Source: Istiophorus platypterus
Lineage: Eukaryota; Chordata; Actinopteri; Istiophoriformes; Istiophoridae
NCBI GenBank assembly: GCA_016859345.1
Contig: CM029122.1
Location: forward strand, 3,601,001 to 3,665,000
Direction of reading: 5' to 3'
DNA: 64,000 nucleotides
The position numbers and the translations under genes were made by a program. Every line of letters starts with the position of its first letter. The first letter of the stretch is position 1. Under the pieces are notes generated by a model, which searched no databases, was not told the origin of the DNA, and worked only from the letters and a program-made list of their open reading frames with translations. This document shows, piece by piece, positions 1 to 13,900 of the stretch.

Positions 1-648
1 AGTAGAATTGATCAGATGCCAGAGATGTTTTGCAGTGATTTTCTCATTTATTTTTTAAAATTTCCTGTCAATCACTATAATGCATGTTTGGTTGCAGAAC
101 CATTAAGATGAACCATGATTATTGGCAGATTCCTGCTATGAAATTAAGGGATTGATTTTTTTTTTTTTAAATTTATTTATTTATTTTTTAAAAAGGCCTT
201 ACAGGATATGTCAGATTCCCACTGCCTCGTGTTAATGTAGTGCTACCCGTCCTACCTCTGATGCTGTGGCTGCTGCTCAGCATGGTGGGCCCCAGAAGCC
301 ATGGGTCCCACCTCCGTGGCGCCACGTACAGCACCCTGACTGGGTCCGGGCTCCATTGCTCTTGGGAGCAGGACCAGCGAGACCTCGTCCTTGCCCCCTG
401 CCCAACCCACTCTCACCCATCGTCAGTTTAAGTCAGAGTGTCCAGGTCCTCGTGGTCTGGGCCCCACTGAAGAGAGAGAAAAACTGAGGGGCCTGTCCCC
501 AATGATGACCCTCTTCTCTTTAAAAATAAAAAATGCATTTTTGTCTAGGGACCCTTATCCGTTTGCATTTGGCGTTTTGCTGATGAGTGTTTATTTATTT
601 TTATTTTATTTATATTTTTTAATCTCATCCGTGGCTGTTAGTTGGCAG
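1..648. other. RIF1 intron or unresolved upstream exon sequence
   Basis: This stretch precedes the first RIF1 exon I can place. Most of it is AT-rich intron-like sequence. A GC-rich block at about 195-500 is open in three overlapping frames, and one frame from about 195 to 428 reads through without a stop. I could not match any of these frames to RIF1 or to another family, so no exon is called. The phase of the exon at 649 requires an upstream exon ending with two bases of a codon. Confidence 0.4.
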
Positions 649-745
649 TAAGAAGGACCGTCAGGGCTGCGAAGTCCTCACGCTGACGCTTCAGGCTCTG
701 CAGAGCATCATCGCCTCGGAAGCTCTGCCCGCAGACAAAGTCCTG
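649..745 (+). CDS. rif1: RIF1 exon (HEAT-type helical region)
   Basis: The acceptor follows TTGGCAG and the donor is GTAAGA. One base completes a codon, followed by 32 codons beginning KKDRQGCEVLTLTLQAL, an amphipathic helix as expected for the HEAT/ARM-like N-terminal half. It is the first exon I can place. Confidence 0.8.
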
Positions 746-3700
746 GTAAGATGGTGATCAGGATCCCTCAAGCCTGATGCCTCATCTTTTCACGCGTCTT
801 TCTTACTGAAAATACACCCACAAATCAACTGATTTATTCAGCCTTTCATCTCAACTCCTCTAAAGTTAATATTCTGTCGTTATGTCACTGACTTTGGAAA
901 ACACAAAGTAGAAAAAAATTTAACATGGATAAAAACACGAAAAGAAAACTCAAGGTTTGGTCAAAAAAGTTTTACCAAAGTTCAGTTGATTAAATGGCTG
1001 TAAAAGTCTGACTGTTCCTGCACCATTGGACTGTTTTTAACCATCTCCTCCTCCAGGTTCTGTTGGAGGCCACGGTGAAGGGTATTCCCCAGAGAGTCCT
1101 CGGCTCAACCTCCTACCAAGTAGGAAAGATGGACGTTCTAAACGTGAGCGACACTCTATCCTACATCTGTGCACAGTGTACAGCTTATCTTGCAGATGAT
1201 TATGATCCGTAAACCTTTTGTTTTCATTTGCCTAGGGAACTCCGGCTCTTTTCCTCATCCTCCTGCTCTACAACAGCAGCATGCTCTCAGCCTACATAGA
1301 GGACGAGAGGTGGGTCTACATTTATTCCACGTTTATTCACTTTCTGAAAATGATGTCAGTTTAATCTGACCTTGTGTCTTTTAGTTCGGTTCTTTCAGTC
1401 CAGAACATAGTGCAAAAAAGAAAATCAGTTGTTGCCTTTTTAGGTTTTTTTTATGTTGCCATAATTACGAGAGCTAAGTGGCAAAGCACCCTTTGAATGT
1501 CATGACTACTGTTGAGAGAAGTTGTGTCTAATACAACACTTCATATACAGGAGCCTATTCTCCACACGTGGTTTAAATAATTCAGGCTACAATTCTGTTA
1601 TCAAGCTAAAATAATCCTTTTATCCAACTACTTTGGTCCCTGGAAAACAGTGTGAAGATTCATTTGTTAACTCTGGATGAAAATGAGTAGAGAGTCGAAG
1701 CTCTGATCAGCATTTGATTTGACTTGGACACTAAGTCATGAGTTTTAGTTAAAAACAAAAAAGAACACAAAATTTGTTCATATGCATTCGTAAAAATAAA
1801 TCCTTAAAAAAGAATTACTTGAATACATCTTTAAGCTAAACATAATATACATTATTTTGTAGTTTTTGGTTTTATGTAGTTTTATGGATGTGGGTCTATC
1901 ATTTATTTCTCTTGATGCCTCTCTGCCGCCTGCAGGTTTTTTCAGTGCCTCCAAACGCTGGTGGGCTGCGGCCTGTCGGGCCCCACCTCCCCCCTGGCGT
2001 TCGCAGAGGCGGTGCTTGGCGCCATTGGCGGCAGCGCCGGGTCTCTGCAGAACAAAGAGAAGCTGTGGAGGATGTGGAGTGCGGTGGTTGGCCCGCTCAC
2101 TGACACCATCACACAGGTGGGCGAGAGGCGTTGGTGTCCGTGGGGGGTAGTCGCTGGTTGACTTGGTGGTTCTGAGAACTGCCTTTCACAAGAATTATTT
2201 AGTTTTTAGATAATTATTTCAAACCTTGACCCTCGATCTTCATTTAGGGATGAAAAAAAGTGCAAACAAAGAGATTCTAATAGAAACCGCCAGTTAAATT
2301 AAAGGTAAAAACACGGACAACAAGCACAAGAAGTGGAGAGACTTAATTGAAAAAGTCTTTTGAATCTGCTTAAAAACATCTCGATGACACCAGCTGAGCC
2401 CTAAACGAGTTTAATCTCACAGAATTAATTTAATTTGCAGTCTAATGAAGTCAACCAAGGCGATGCCCTGGAGCACAAGTTCAGCGCCATGCACTCGGCC
2501 CTGCTCTTCCCCATCACACACCTGCTCCGTGGCGCCCCACTGCAGCAGGTCTGGTAACCTTCAGAGTTTAATCTAACCCGCGTGACCATCATACTTTTAA
2601 AACCCCTGCTCTGCCCTTAAAGACCAACGGTCCATGATCCTGTGTTTTTATTTCATTCAGACGGCCCAGAGGTCAATGCTGTCGACGTGGTCCAAGCTGT
2701 ACAAGGTGTTTGCCCGCTGCTCGGCGCTGGTGGTCACCGCCGAGGAGAACATCTGCTGCGAGGAGCTCTGCGCGAAGATGGTAGCTTCGATAGACGAGGA
2801 AGCCTTAACGGTGAGCGGAGGAGGGGAAAATGGCCGTCACGTTTAAAGCACCATGATACGTAAACGTCATGAAATTGTCGTCATACAAACTATAAAGTAC
2901 TGGCTAAATTATGCAGGAATACAGGTTAAAGGAATATAAATCATAAGTGTAAATGAGCAGATCTGATTTATATCTCATATCTCATTTATATCTCGTTAAA
3001 AAAAAAAAAATAGTAAATTTTTTGTATTTTATTTTGAAAACCCATTAATGTAAGGATGCATCATCTCAAATTCTGAAGGGGGCAGGAGACTAAAGATTAA
3101 GACATCAGCATCCAGAACACTTTTCCCCACAGTTCCTTTTTGTAATTTATCAAAACATAATTTTTTTGAGAGATGAATATGAATATTTTCAACACTTTTA
3201 ATGTAACATGTAATGTTTTAACTTTAAAACAACTCTGGTTTGACGTACTGATTCCATCTCATCCTCCAGGTTCCCTCAACGTTAAACGCTGTGGCCATTA
3301 TCCTCCAGGTCATGGTCGAGTGTGTGGACTTCTCACCGTACACTCCTCAGTTTCAGCAGAAGCTGAAGTGTAAGAGAAGTTAAGCTTATCTTATTCAGCC
3401 TTCAAATATGCCTTAAATTAAATGGAGTATTCACCCCCCCCTTTCTTCCAGCTCCTCACACTCCTGTGAACTGGATGAAGAAGAGGAACAAGGCCCTAGG
3501 GAACCTCTCCACGTTCCAGTCCCTGCTGGTACAGTGTCTTGAGGTTTACTTAGAGGGCCCCAAGGCTCCCTCCGACACCACGGGGGCCGCCCTGGTCTCT
3601 GTCCTGTCCACCCTCTTTGCCAACCTCGTCCTGGCCAATGCCGTCCAGGAGGCGCTCGCCTCCCTGGTCCGACCTCTCACCGTCTTCTATGAACAGGCCG

Positions 3701-4966
3701 CTGGCGAGCCGCCCAAGTTCTCATCGCAGCTCCTGGTGAAGGTGGGTTTGTTCATCGAGTGGGTTATAGTGTTTGACCCCACAAACACAAATCTGACCTA
3801 AAATTAATAGGCAGCGGTTTTGATAATTAATTGTTTGTCATTTTTCAGCAAAAATGACCCAACCTCCCCTGGTTTCTCCTTATTTGACGCTTGTCTTTGT
3901 CTGTAGAAATGTTTTATGAAGGAAACTGTATTTTTTGATAAAACGAAAATGATAAAACCAAATGAGCTGTGGACGGTGAAATGGCAGAGCAAATAAAAAG
4001 ATTAAAAGCAAACAAGGCAATGTCCATAAATTAATTTTAGTTATTCAAATCAAATGGGAACAAGTTAAATAGTACTGCCCATTTGCCCATATAGTTTAAA
4101 TCAAAGACTGTAAAGCAGCAGAGCATTTTTAAAAGAATTAAAACAAGACATTTATTTCTACAAATGAGTAACTTGTTGTTATACGTCAATTTTCCGATGT
4201 TCTTTTGCTTCTCATTTTGGCTCACGATAACTCTTCGCTCATTTAAATCCAATCAGGTATGATATGGGGCAGCTCACTGATTTAATAATGTTTAAAGGGT
4301 GTTTAATAATCGCGACCAGTCCAGTTTACAAACCGTGTGTGTTTTCTAACCTCTGTCGACCTCCTGTAGCTGGAGAAACTCCTCGGCGACATCCTCGGCT
4401 GCCTGCAGAGCCGCTCCACGCCGGCCTACGACAGCGAGCTCCTGGCCCTGCTCTCCCCGCTGCTGTGTGTGCTGTTTCCGCACAGGAGCAAGCAGCTCCG
4501 CACCGCGGTCGCCCAGTTCTGGAACGCCACCTTCGCCAACTCTGTCAGCCTTGCTTACCCCGAGGAGATCAGGTGATTTTTATTTATTTATTTTTGATTT
4601 TGTATTATTTTTTTTTTTTTTCTTTAGAAACTTTTTTTTAATGTTGCTTCCATGTCTTTACCCTGAGTGTTTATGCAGCTGCTGTTAAGTCTGACAACGA
4701 GTTGTAAAAAAATCCTGGACATCTTTTTCTTTTTCTTTGTTTTTTCTTTTTTTTTTTTTTTTTTTAAAGGGCAACAGTATAATTTATTGGATCCATTTAG
4801 ATGAGTTTACCACTGTTGCCATTTTCCTTACACAGACCAGTGCTGAGCCAGGTGAAGCAGAAGATCCCAATCATTCTCCCCGGCTTTGAGGTCGTCACAG
4901 TTTCCAACGAGCTCAGTGGACAGTATTCGGTGAGTTGCCTTTGAAATAATAGAATTACAAATTACT

Positions 4967-4999
<33 letters not shown>

Positions 5000-7900
5000 C
5001 TGTTCTCGTTGTTTCTACTTTTAGTCTGATTTTTAAAATTTTTTATTTATTTATTTTTTTTTTCCCTCCTCAGAGTGAGGGATCCCAGTTGGAGACCAAG
5101 CTCAGCGGGATTCCTATTTCATCCGTGGGGAAGAGGGACTCGCTGCTGGGGAAGGCCGTTGAGCTGAAGGACAAGAGCTCTGCGAAGACTCTTAAGCCTG
5201 TTTCTGTAAGTCTGCACCCTAGTAAACTCCTTAGTGGTGAGACATAGTGCTGCTGATCCACCGTGTACCAATTTGACTGCAGAGACCAGGTTAATGGAAT
5301 TTTATTTTCTCATTCAATTCAATTTTTAATTAATTTTTATTTAAATAGTGCCATATCATAACAGACGTTATCTCAGGGCACTTTACGTATAGAGCAGGTC
5401 TAGACCAGACTCTTTATAGTTATAAATATGTACATTAAACAGCAAAAAGTAAAGAAATTTAGATTATGGACAAGGTGATGTGTGAACTACTTGTTCCCAC
5501 AAAAAAATTCTGTGACTCTGCAGATACATTTGTCAGCACAAGATTCGGTGATTTCCCCCCGAATTGCTTTTCCAGATGCTTTATCAATGACAAGAGCTTC
5601 TTTCAAATTAAGCGAAAGAAAAGAAGTTCATCATGTTTACGTAATGATTAAGTGAGGGAAATTTCCTGCTCTGCAATAAGAATATGAGACAGCTACTATA
5701 TATTCTACTCCATCTTGTTTGACCCCCCCCCCCCAAAAAAAAAAATTGTAATTCTAATCAAATTAGTTCTAATCACCTGACTGTTGCACAATTTGTTTCC
5801 ATTGCATTTCCGTTGCGTTCCCCTCTGCAGACAAAGCTGGACTTTGGCTCTCCCAAGCCGCCTCGTAGAGATGTTTTGGAGGAGGAGGCCTCCATCGACT
5901 TCGTCTTCATTCCTCCGGAGACGAAGGAGCGAGTTTTGACAGAGCACCAGAAGGAAGTCAAAAGGACCAAGAGGTCGGATTTGTCCTCGTATGTTTGTCC
6001 ATCATGATAACAATACATTTGAAAGACCCATGTTAATGCTAATGGTTTTTTTTGTTTTTGTTTTTTTTTCCTCCGGCACAGGGTTGACATCCCAACCATG
6101 TACAACAACCTCGATGCTTCTCTGGACACGACGGTTTTCACCCAGTACACTCAGAGCCAAGAGGACTCTCTGTAAGTTTTGAGCATCTGCTTCAAGATAA
6201 ATCCCTTCTTTCTCATTAATAAAAAAAAAAAAAAAAAAGGAAAACAAAAAACAGCATTCACATAATGAACCACTTCTTCCCACAGGGACAAACTGCCAAC
6301 AGAACAGGCTGATGAGGTTAACAAAGAGGCTCCTGGCAAGGTAATGAAAAACACACCCACATACATCACAGGCCAAAAGAAAAAGGGGGGCGACTTCACT
6401 TGGGGCTTGATTTGTCCTGTTTTTCATTCCGCTGAAGCAAGAATGGGGGGGGCGGCGGACAAAAACTCCTTGTACATTATTACTTTCAGCACTGATTAGC
6501 CAACACAGCTGAAATGTACTAAGTGCCTGACATCGACTTGGAGTTAAAAAGTTTAATTGATCACTTGTAACAGCTCCGGTTTAAAAACTGTTAATGCTGC
6601 AAATGATTTCTGTAATAATTAAGTCAGTGGCAGGATTGTACTATCTCTTCAGAATTGGGCATTTGTCAGCATAACGAAAACTGCCTAAGCAGAGATTTTT
6701 TTTATTTATTTTTTTTTTACACAAGTGTACTTTACTTAAGAAGATAATTTTTAGGTGAAGTTACACCTTCACTGATTTTGCCAAAAGAAGGAACTTTAGA
6801 CTTTTTTTATTCCAGTGTCAAATGCATAATAACCGACAATATGAAACTTCAAAACTTACCCTTTAAAAAGTGGTGCATTCTCATGAAGTAGGAATCGGCT
6901 CATCCTCAGTTTCTGGTGTTTATTTTTATCTGGTTTGGGGGATGACAGCAGGGGCATGGAGGCTCAGATGTGTCTAACCAAACTGGGGGGGGTGTAAGTC
7001 TTTCCAGTATGTTCTGGGTCTGCTTGAAGTTGGATGTGGCTATATTACCTGCTGTATACAATACACAACTTTTGCAATCAGTTAAGAATGTTCCCTTGTT
7101 GTTCTTAGAATACATTGGGAAAGGAAAATTAACAGCATCAACATGTTTTTATGAAGTTTGTGTAGAATAGAGCAGCAACAATAAAACAGAAAGTTATCTT
7201 TATGCTTTGCCCTTTCACACACACATTTGTAATTCGATTATACTCTTGAGTGTTAACATGTAGCTGCATAGTCTTGCATTATTACCATGATGACTTCTTT
7301 TTGTTTAAGGCCCCTTCACCACATTTTGGGCTGTCTGACGTGTAACTGAAATTTTGATTTGGGAGGAACGGGATTAAAACCTGCGGTCGTTGATCTCAAA
7401 ACTGCGGTGCTAGATCACAACGGTTGACAGGTCCGACGGCCAATTTGGAGCTTTTTCTGACTGAAGATGGCCTGTGTTAAAACTCGGACAGCAGAAAAAT
7501 TGGGACCAAGTTCTCACTGTGTGACTGCTGCACTGCGCTGACCTACATCTATGCACCAGCCAATCAGAAAACGTTATGAATGATGCCAAGTACACTGGCT
7601 AGCAGGAGAAGTTGTACAAGCACTTACCAAAATCAAATCAAAGGGGGGGTTTGAGGGGGGAGTTTGTGGAGCTACATTTTTAAAACATGAGGGCAGTGCA
7701 GTTGGACGACATGAGCCAATGACGTACCTCTGCTCTCATATACTTTTTTTTTTTTTTTTTTTTACATCATAGCTCCTTGATTCACCAAGCTTTCATTTCA
7801 CATTTTTTTTACACAGATTGAGACCAGTGTGATGTGTATTAAACCTGCATGATCATATATTATTGCACAGGCTTGATAGGCGCCTTTTTAGAGGCTGAAA

Positions 7901-10900
7901 CCATCTGGACCTTTTGAGATAAAACTTTCAGAAAATGAATGCAAATACTAATGGCTACAGTAAAAGAAGACCACATCATTATTAGAAGATTAAACTTGTG
8001 TATTGATAACCTAAGAGACCATATCATAGTATATCCAATTATTGATTATTTGTCCCATCCTAGATTTTGTTTTACTCTTTCGTACCAGTCACCATTGATT
8101 AGGTAACCCCTCAGTTAAGAGAGACGCAGAATAGTCTTGTCAGTTTTTGAATGTCAGTTTTTGAATGTCAGTTATTGGAGAACTAAAACATTTACATCAG
8201 TACACACCTGTGAGGATTTCATTGGCATATGGGACTAGAACTTTACTCGGAGAAAATAATCTCTACATTGCCATTATAACTGAATGTATTAAGACATATC
8301 AAGTAACAATTTCAGTGTCAGTTTTCTCCATCTACTTGAATTTATTTTATACCATTTACTTGGTGTAGCTTGACACCTCACCAATTCTGAATCTTCTACA
8401 TATTAACATTTGAAGACCGTCTGTCTTTGCCTTGATCCAACATCTTTTTTTTATATTCATTAAGTTACTTGAAATTGTTTTCTTTCAGGTTCCTCAGGAA
8501 GACATGGAAAATGAGGAAGACACTGAAATTCTAACAAAAGAAACTCAAGACTACGCCAGCCCCAAAGAAGATAATATGATGGAAAACCAACAGCAGGAGT
8601 CAACGGACGTCTCCATGGAGGATGACACCAAGAGTGATGATAGAGAAGAAGCCATGGATGTTGAGTCTAAAGAAGGCTCAAGCCCTAACATCTCTGCCTC
8701 TTCAGATTTGGTCTCGGGGACTCCTCAGAAACCCAACAGTCGCCGTCAGTCCTTTATTACTCTTGAGAAGTATGCTGAGGGAAAGCCTTCCAGCCCCAGC
8801 AGAGCGTCAAAGTTCACAGGACCCCTCATGAAGACCTCCAACAGCCAAGAACATGGCAAAACAGACAAGAAATCCTCTGCTCAGGCTTCCAAGACTTCCA
8901 CTGGTTCAAACTCTCAGGACTCCCAGTCCATTCAGAAAAGGAACACGAACTCACAGCATCGTATGAACAATGACGCCGAGTCCCCTCGAAGATCAAAAGA
9001 CTCCAGGATGAAAAGTGACCCTGTGAGGCTGACTGACAGACTTCCCAGTGACACAACAGAGGAAGATGATGTTATCCCAGACACCCAGACTGAAGTGAAG
9101 GACATGGAGAGCACAAAAATGACATCTGCATCAGAGGAAATAAAACCATCAAGTCAGGAAGAGGACTTGGATGATTCTCAGTCCTCTTTGAGCCAGACTT
9201 CTGCAGGAGAACCCAGACGGTCAGGACGCTACAGAGTCAGACCCCTCCTGCCTGGGGAGGATCCCGAGGAACGGGAGGAGAAATATGTCAAGTACAAAAG
9301 GAGGCGCTCCGGAGAGTCGCCGAAAAGCGACTCTCCGAAGCTGAGCCCGATACAAAGCAGACCGAACACAAGAAGCAAGCAGGCGGCAGCAGAGGAGGAC
9401 AGTGGCAGAGAGCGATTACGAACAAGGGCTCAGAAGGACAAGGGCGAGGCGAGCCAGACCAACTCTCAGGGCAGAACACCCAAGAAGATCAAACTGTACA
9501 GCAGCTCAGAGGAACTCCTAGATAAACCCGAAGCCAAGAGGAGGAGCACCAGAGAGCAAGAGTCCAGCCAAATGGACCTACAGTCACACACACAGTCGGA
9601 TCATGAAAGCCAGTCACAGGGTAGGCGCAGTCGACGGAGCAAAGCACCGTTAGAGACTGGCGAGGAAGGACGACTGAAGAAAAAGGTTGTGCCTGAGAAA
9701 GAAGAGTCAAGCCAAACTGCCACTCATGAGCTTGAGACTGAAAAGGATAATAATGAGTTAATGAAAGACTCAGAGATGGTCAACCCATCCCCTCAAACTG
9801 GGGGCAGATGTCAAGAGATTGAGCTTGTAGAACAGACCGAAAAGAAGGATGATGAGCTAAAGAAAGGCTCCCAGGTGATCACTCTGTCCCCTCAAACTCA
9901 GTTGGAGCTTGTAGATCAAACCAAAAAGGAAAAGAGAGGTCCGATAGTCGCTTCTTCTCCAACCGAGTCCCAAGACAAAACAAACACGCCAAACAGGTTG
10001 GTGAATGAATCAGAGGTCAAAGACAAACACAAGACAACAGAAGGTACTGATGACGACCTTCGTCAAGAGAACTCCCAAGAGATCACGCCTTCATCTTCTG
10101 ACAGCCAGACTCTGCGTAGATCCAGAAGAAGCAAGGCCTCGTCTGTGGTGGCAGAGTCTGAAGACAGAACTGACGTTAAGGAGTCGTTGGGAAGGCGGAG
10201 TCGGTCTAATTCTCAGACGCCTGCATCAGCTTCTGGGCAGGCGGAGGGAAGAATTGGAGGAAGGACCAGAAGGAGCAGGGTACATGAAGAACTATCAAAA
10301 TCAAGTCCTTGCTCAACCCCAGAGAGCTCCCAGTCTTTAGAGGGTTCTGAATCAACAGAGTCCTCCCAAGGCAGGGGCAGATACTCAAGACGAAGTTCCT
10401 CTCAAGTCTCACTGGCCGGTTTGGAGTCCTCAGAGTCTGAATCATCACAGGCCACAGAAAATTCCCTCATGCCCCGAAAGAGAGCTATGAGACCTCAAGC
10501 TTCTCTACCAAGTCCTCTCACCGTTGAACCTAAAGAAGACAGAGTTAACAATGATGTGGCAAAGGATGTTGCTCATACTTCTCAAAAAGCAGATACACAA
10601 AGCACAGAGGCTAAAACTGTATCAGATTCAGAGGAATCACCGAAAAGTCAAGATCTGCAGAGTTCTGAACCACAGCAGGTTACTGGTGAGATCGAGGAGC
10701 AAGGTCACAAAGATTTGCCAATGGAGGTAGAGGTCAATGCTGGTTTAGCCCAGGAGCATGTTGCTCCAGAGAAAACTGAGACTGAAGAGACAAAGAGGAG
10801 CAGTTTGTCCCCTCACAAGGAGGAGCAAAGAGACTCTGAAACAAACAATGATACTTCTCCACAAGAGAGTCACCCCGGGGAAATGGAAATGCTTGAATCA

Positions 10901-13900
10901 GTTGGGATCAGTAATGAACAGAGTCAGGAAAAGTTGCCCGGCGACCCGTCAGCTGTGGAAACACTGGCGCCCCCTGATGAGTCAACAGAGACACCTCAGG
11001 TCTCGGAGTCTTTGGAGGACAAACCCGAAGTAGCCGGAGCCGAAGCTGGGGGCAGTGTTATAGAAAATCAAAAGGACCTCCAAGAGCATCCAGTTCCAGT
11101 GGAGGACACAGCTCAAGACGACCATTGTACCACGTCTTCTCAAGACCAGGTAGAGCGTACAAATGTCACAGATGAGGTTTCAAAGGAGGCTGAACAGTCT
11201 GCATCAAAACAGGATAAAGAGGAAGTCATCACACCTCTGGCAGAGAATGATAAAGACAGAGAAACCCAGGTTACAGAGTGTCAGGGTGAAGAGGAAACCC
11301 CGACCACCAACGCTGAGAATGATGTAGTTGTGAATTTGAATGCTGCTCTGACCGATCTTTGCGACGCCATGTTGCCCGAGGACTCCACTAGCAAAGGAGT
11401 TTTTCAGGACTCCCCGGTGAAGCACCAGGACCTGGAGGCTCTCGTGGGGTCAGATGTCGGCCAGAGCCCCAGCAGCGGCAGGACCAGAGGAACCTGGTCT
11501 CCCTCGGCCTCCCCCTCCACCAGTATACTGAAGAAGGGCCAGAAGAGGCCGCTAGAAGAGGAGACTCCCTCACCTCTTGTCAAAGTAAGAGGTGGCGCTT
11601 GAACTTGTCATAATATACAGGTTAACTATTAAAATCTGAGATTTTATTTGTTTCTGATGCGGACAAACCCAACCATATTTTCTCGTTTTTAACTCCACAG
11701 TCCAGACGCGTGTCCTTCGCCAACCCGATCCAACAGCAGGAAACGGCAGACGACATTGACCGTCGAAGCCCTGCCATCAGAACCAGTTCCCCCAGACGAT
11801 CCAAAGTTAGCAGTATCCCACAGCCCAAGGTATGAATGGGGCAAGCGTAGATCCACACGAACCAAATGCTTTCTCCCGTAGATGTTCTGCTTTGATTGGA
11901 CACGACTTTCGACTGCTCTTTTTTTCTAGTACATCACGACTCCAACCAAGGGCTTTCTGATACTCAGCCCCAGGAATCTGCGCAGCCCAGGTTACAAGAG
12001 CTCCAAGAAATGCCTGGTATGCACAAAAATGGCCAATCAGAATCAGTTATTGTCCCAATTTTTTGTGTGTCTGTGTTAGCAAAGAATTAACCTTTTACAC
12101 AGGAAGCATACACGGAGCATCAGTGGCATTCAAGTGAAGTTGTTGAGTCTAGTATTGACTCTCCTCATGGCTCTGGTTCGGCCTTCACCAACTTCTTAGA
12201 GAAATATCTAGCTCTTAAACTGCCAAGTGTTTGACTTCCTTTAAAGCTTGTCAGAGACGTGTTGTTTATGTAGCGTACAGCAGATTATTTTATTTATTTA
12301 TTTATTTTTGCTGAAAAAATTTCCCACTGCTGCTGGAGACAGTTGCTGGAGCCGGACCAGAGATATCACCCACTAATACCTACTTCCTCTGTTCAGCAGT
12401 AGTTCAGTTTGAGATTATGCTATTGGCTAATATAGCCTTGTGTTGCAAGCATCAATCCAGAGATAAAGAGGGGGTTACAGCAGCCTGCTAATCCCACTTG
12501 TCCCAGACACCATGTCCTGAGATTTTTATTTAATTACTTATTATTTTAAATTTAATTTTTTATTTTATTTTTATTTTTTTTTAAATATCATCACCAACTT
12601 AGAATTTTTCCCTGCCCCCTCTGGAGCCACAAAAGGCTTCATATACAAACGCAATAGTTGATGTTGATGTGTAAAATCTGGGCACTTCCCCTTTAACATG
12701 AGCTAAGAGACTAAAAAGCTCCATAGATCTGGAGAATCAGATGTGTTTGTATCATTGTCAACAAAACCCTTCACCATACATATATATATATACCATACAT
12801 ATATCAGTGATTCAAAATTTATTTAAAAATATTGAAAAAGGGCAGCTTTACATTGTTTAGAGGCTTAAGCGGTTTCATAATCCCATTTTTTCTTTTATAG
12901 ATTTCCGAAATGAGCCAAGAGCCTCGACCTGTCTCCAGAGACTGTATCTATCCCGCCCTGGTTGGCTGCTCTGCACCTGTAGAAGCTGTGCTACCTCAGA
13001 TATCCAACATGTGGTGAGTAAAACTCAGGGTTGCTGAAAGATAAATGTTTTTGTATTTATTGTAAAATTCTCGTTTTCTAATCTAAGTTAGTTCTAAATT
13101 ATATAAGTTTTTCTTAATCATCTTTTCAGGTCTCGGGGCTTTGGGCAGCTTGTTAGAGCCAGAAACATCAAAACGGTTGGCGACCTCAGCGCTCTGACTC
13201 CGAGCGAAATCAAGACTCTGCCGATTCGCTCCCCAAAGATCTCCAATGTCAAGAAGGCACTTAAAATTTATGAACAACAGGTACGCCAGGGGGATAAAGG
13301 CCTGCAACAGGACTGATCTGATGAGACAACACACAAACTTCCACAAAATACCTAAAATAAAACTAAATTCTTGTATTTGACATCTGGGCTGTTGTCTCGT
13401 AGCGTAAAGGTCGAGGCGGGGACGAGTTGAAGAGTTTTGATGAAATGGAGATGATGACCTCGGAGCTGGAGGAGACCAGCGCCCCTCAAAACCAGGATGA
13501 GGAGGATAAGACCTCAGGCGAGACACTAGGTGGGTAAAAGTCTGGCTGATGAAGCCTTATTAACGTACATGCAGTTCAACTTGTATTCAAAAGTAACAAA
13601 TTCCACCAAAGTTGGTGCAATTGGGGATATTTTCTGTGAGCCCAAGTTTTTTATCACATATTTTGTGTAAAAATTTCACCTGTAAGTTTGTTTAAGATTA
13701 AAGGAATACTTTAATTTTTCGCTGGGATTAAATTATAAGTATTTCCCAAAATGTTGAACTTCTCCTTTTTAAGTCTGTTAACAACAGAATCCTTCTGTTT
13801 GCAGCAACGCAACTGATGGACGAGCCGGTACCTGCAGATGGGAGGACGCAGCAGGACAGCGCCGGGACCCAGACGCCCGACACGCTGGCAGGAGGCGAAC

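Noticed and set aside
5972..6007. Extension of the RIF1 exon past 5973 to the stop at 6005
   Set aside because: Would truncate the protein; splicing at 5973 restores the conserved TKR-x-DIP junction and the phase of the next exon.
9288..9479. Minus-strand open frames within the RIF1 large exon
   Set aside because: Shadow frames of the RIF1 coding sequence, without independent features.
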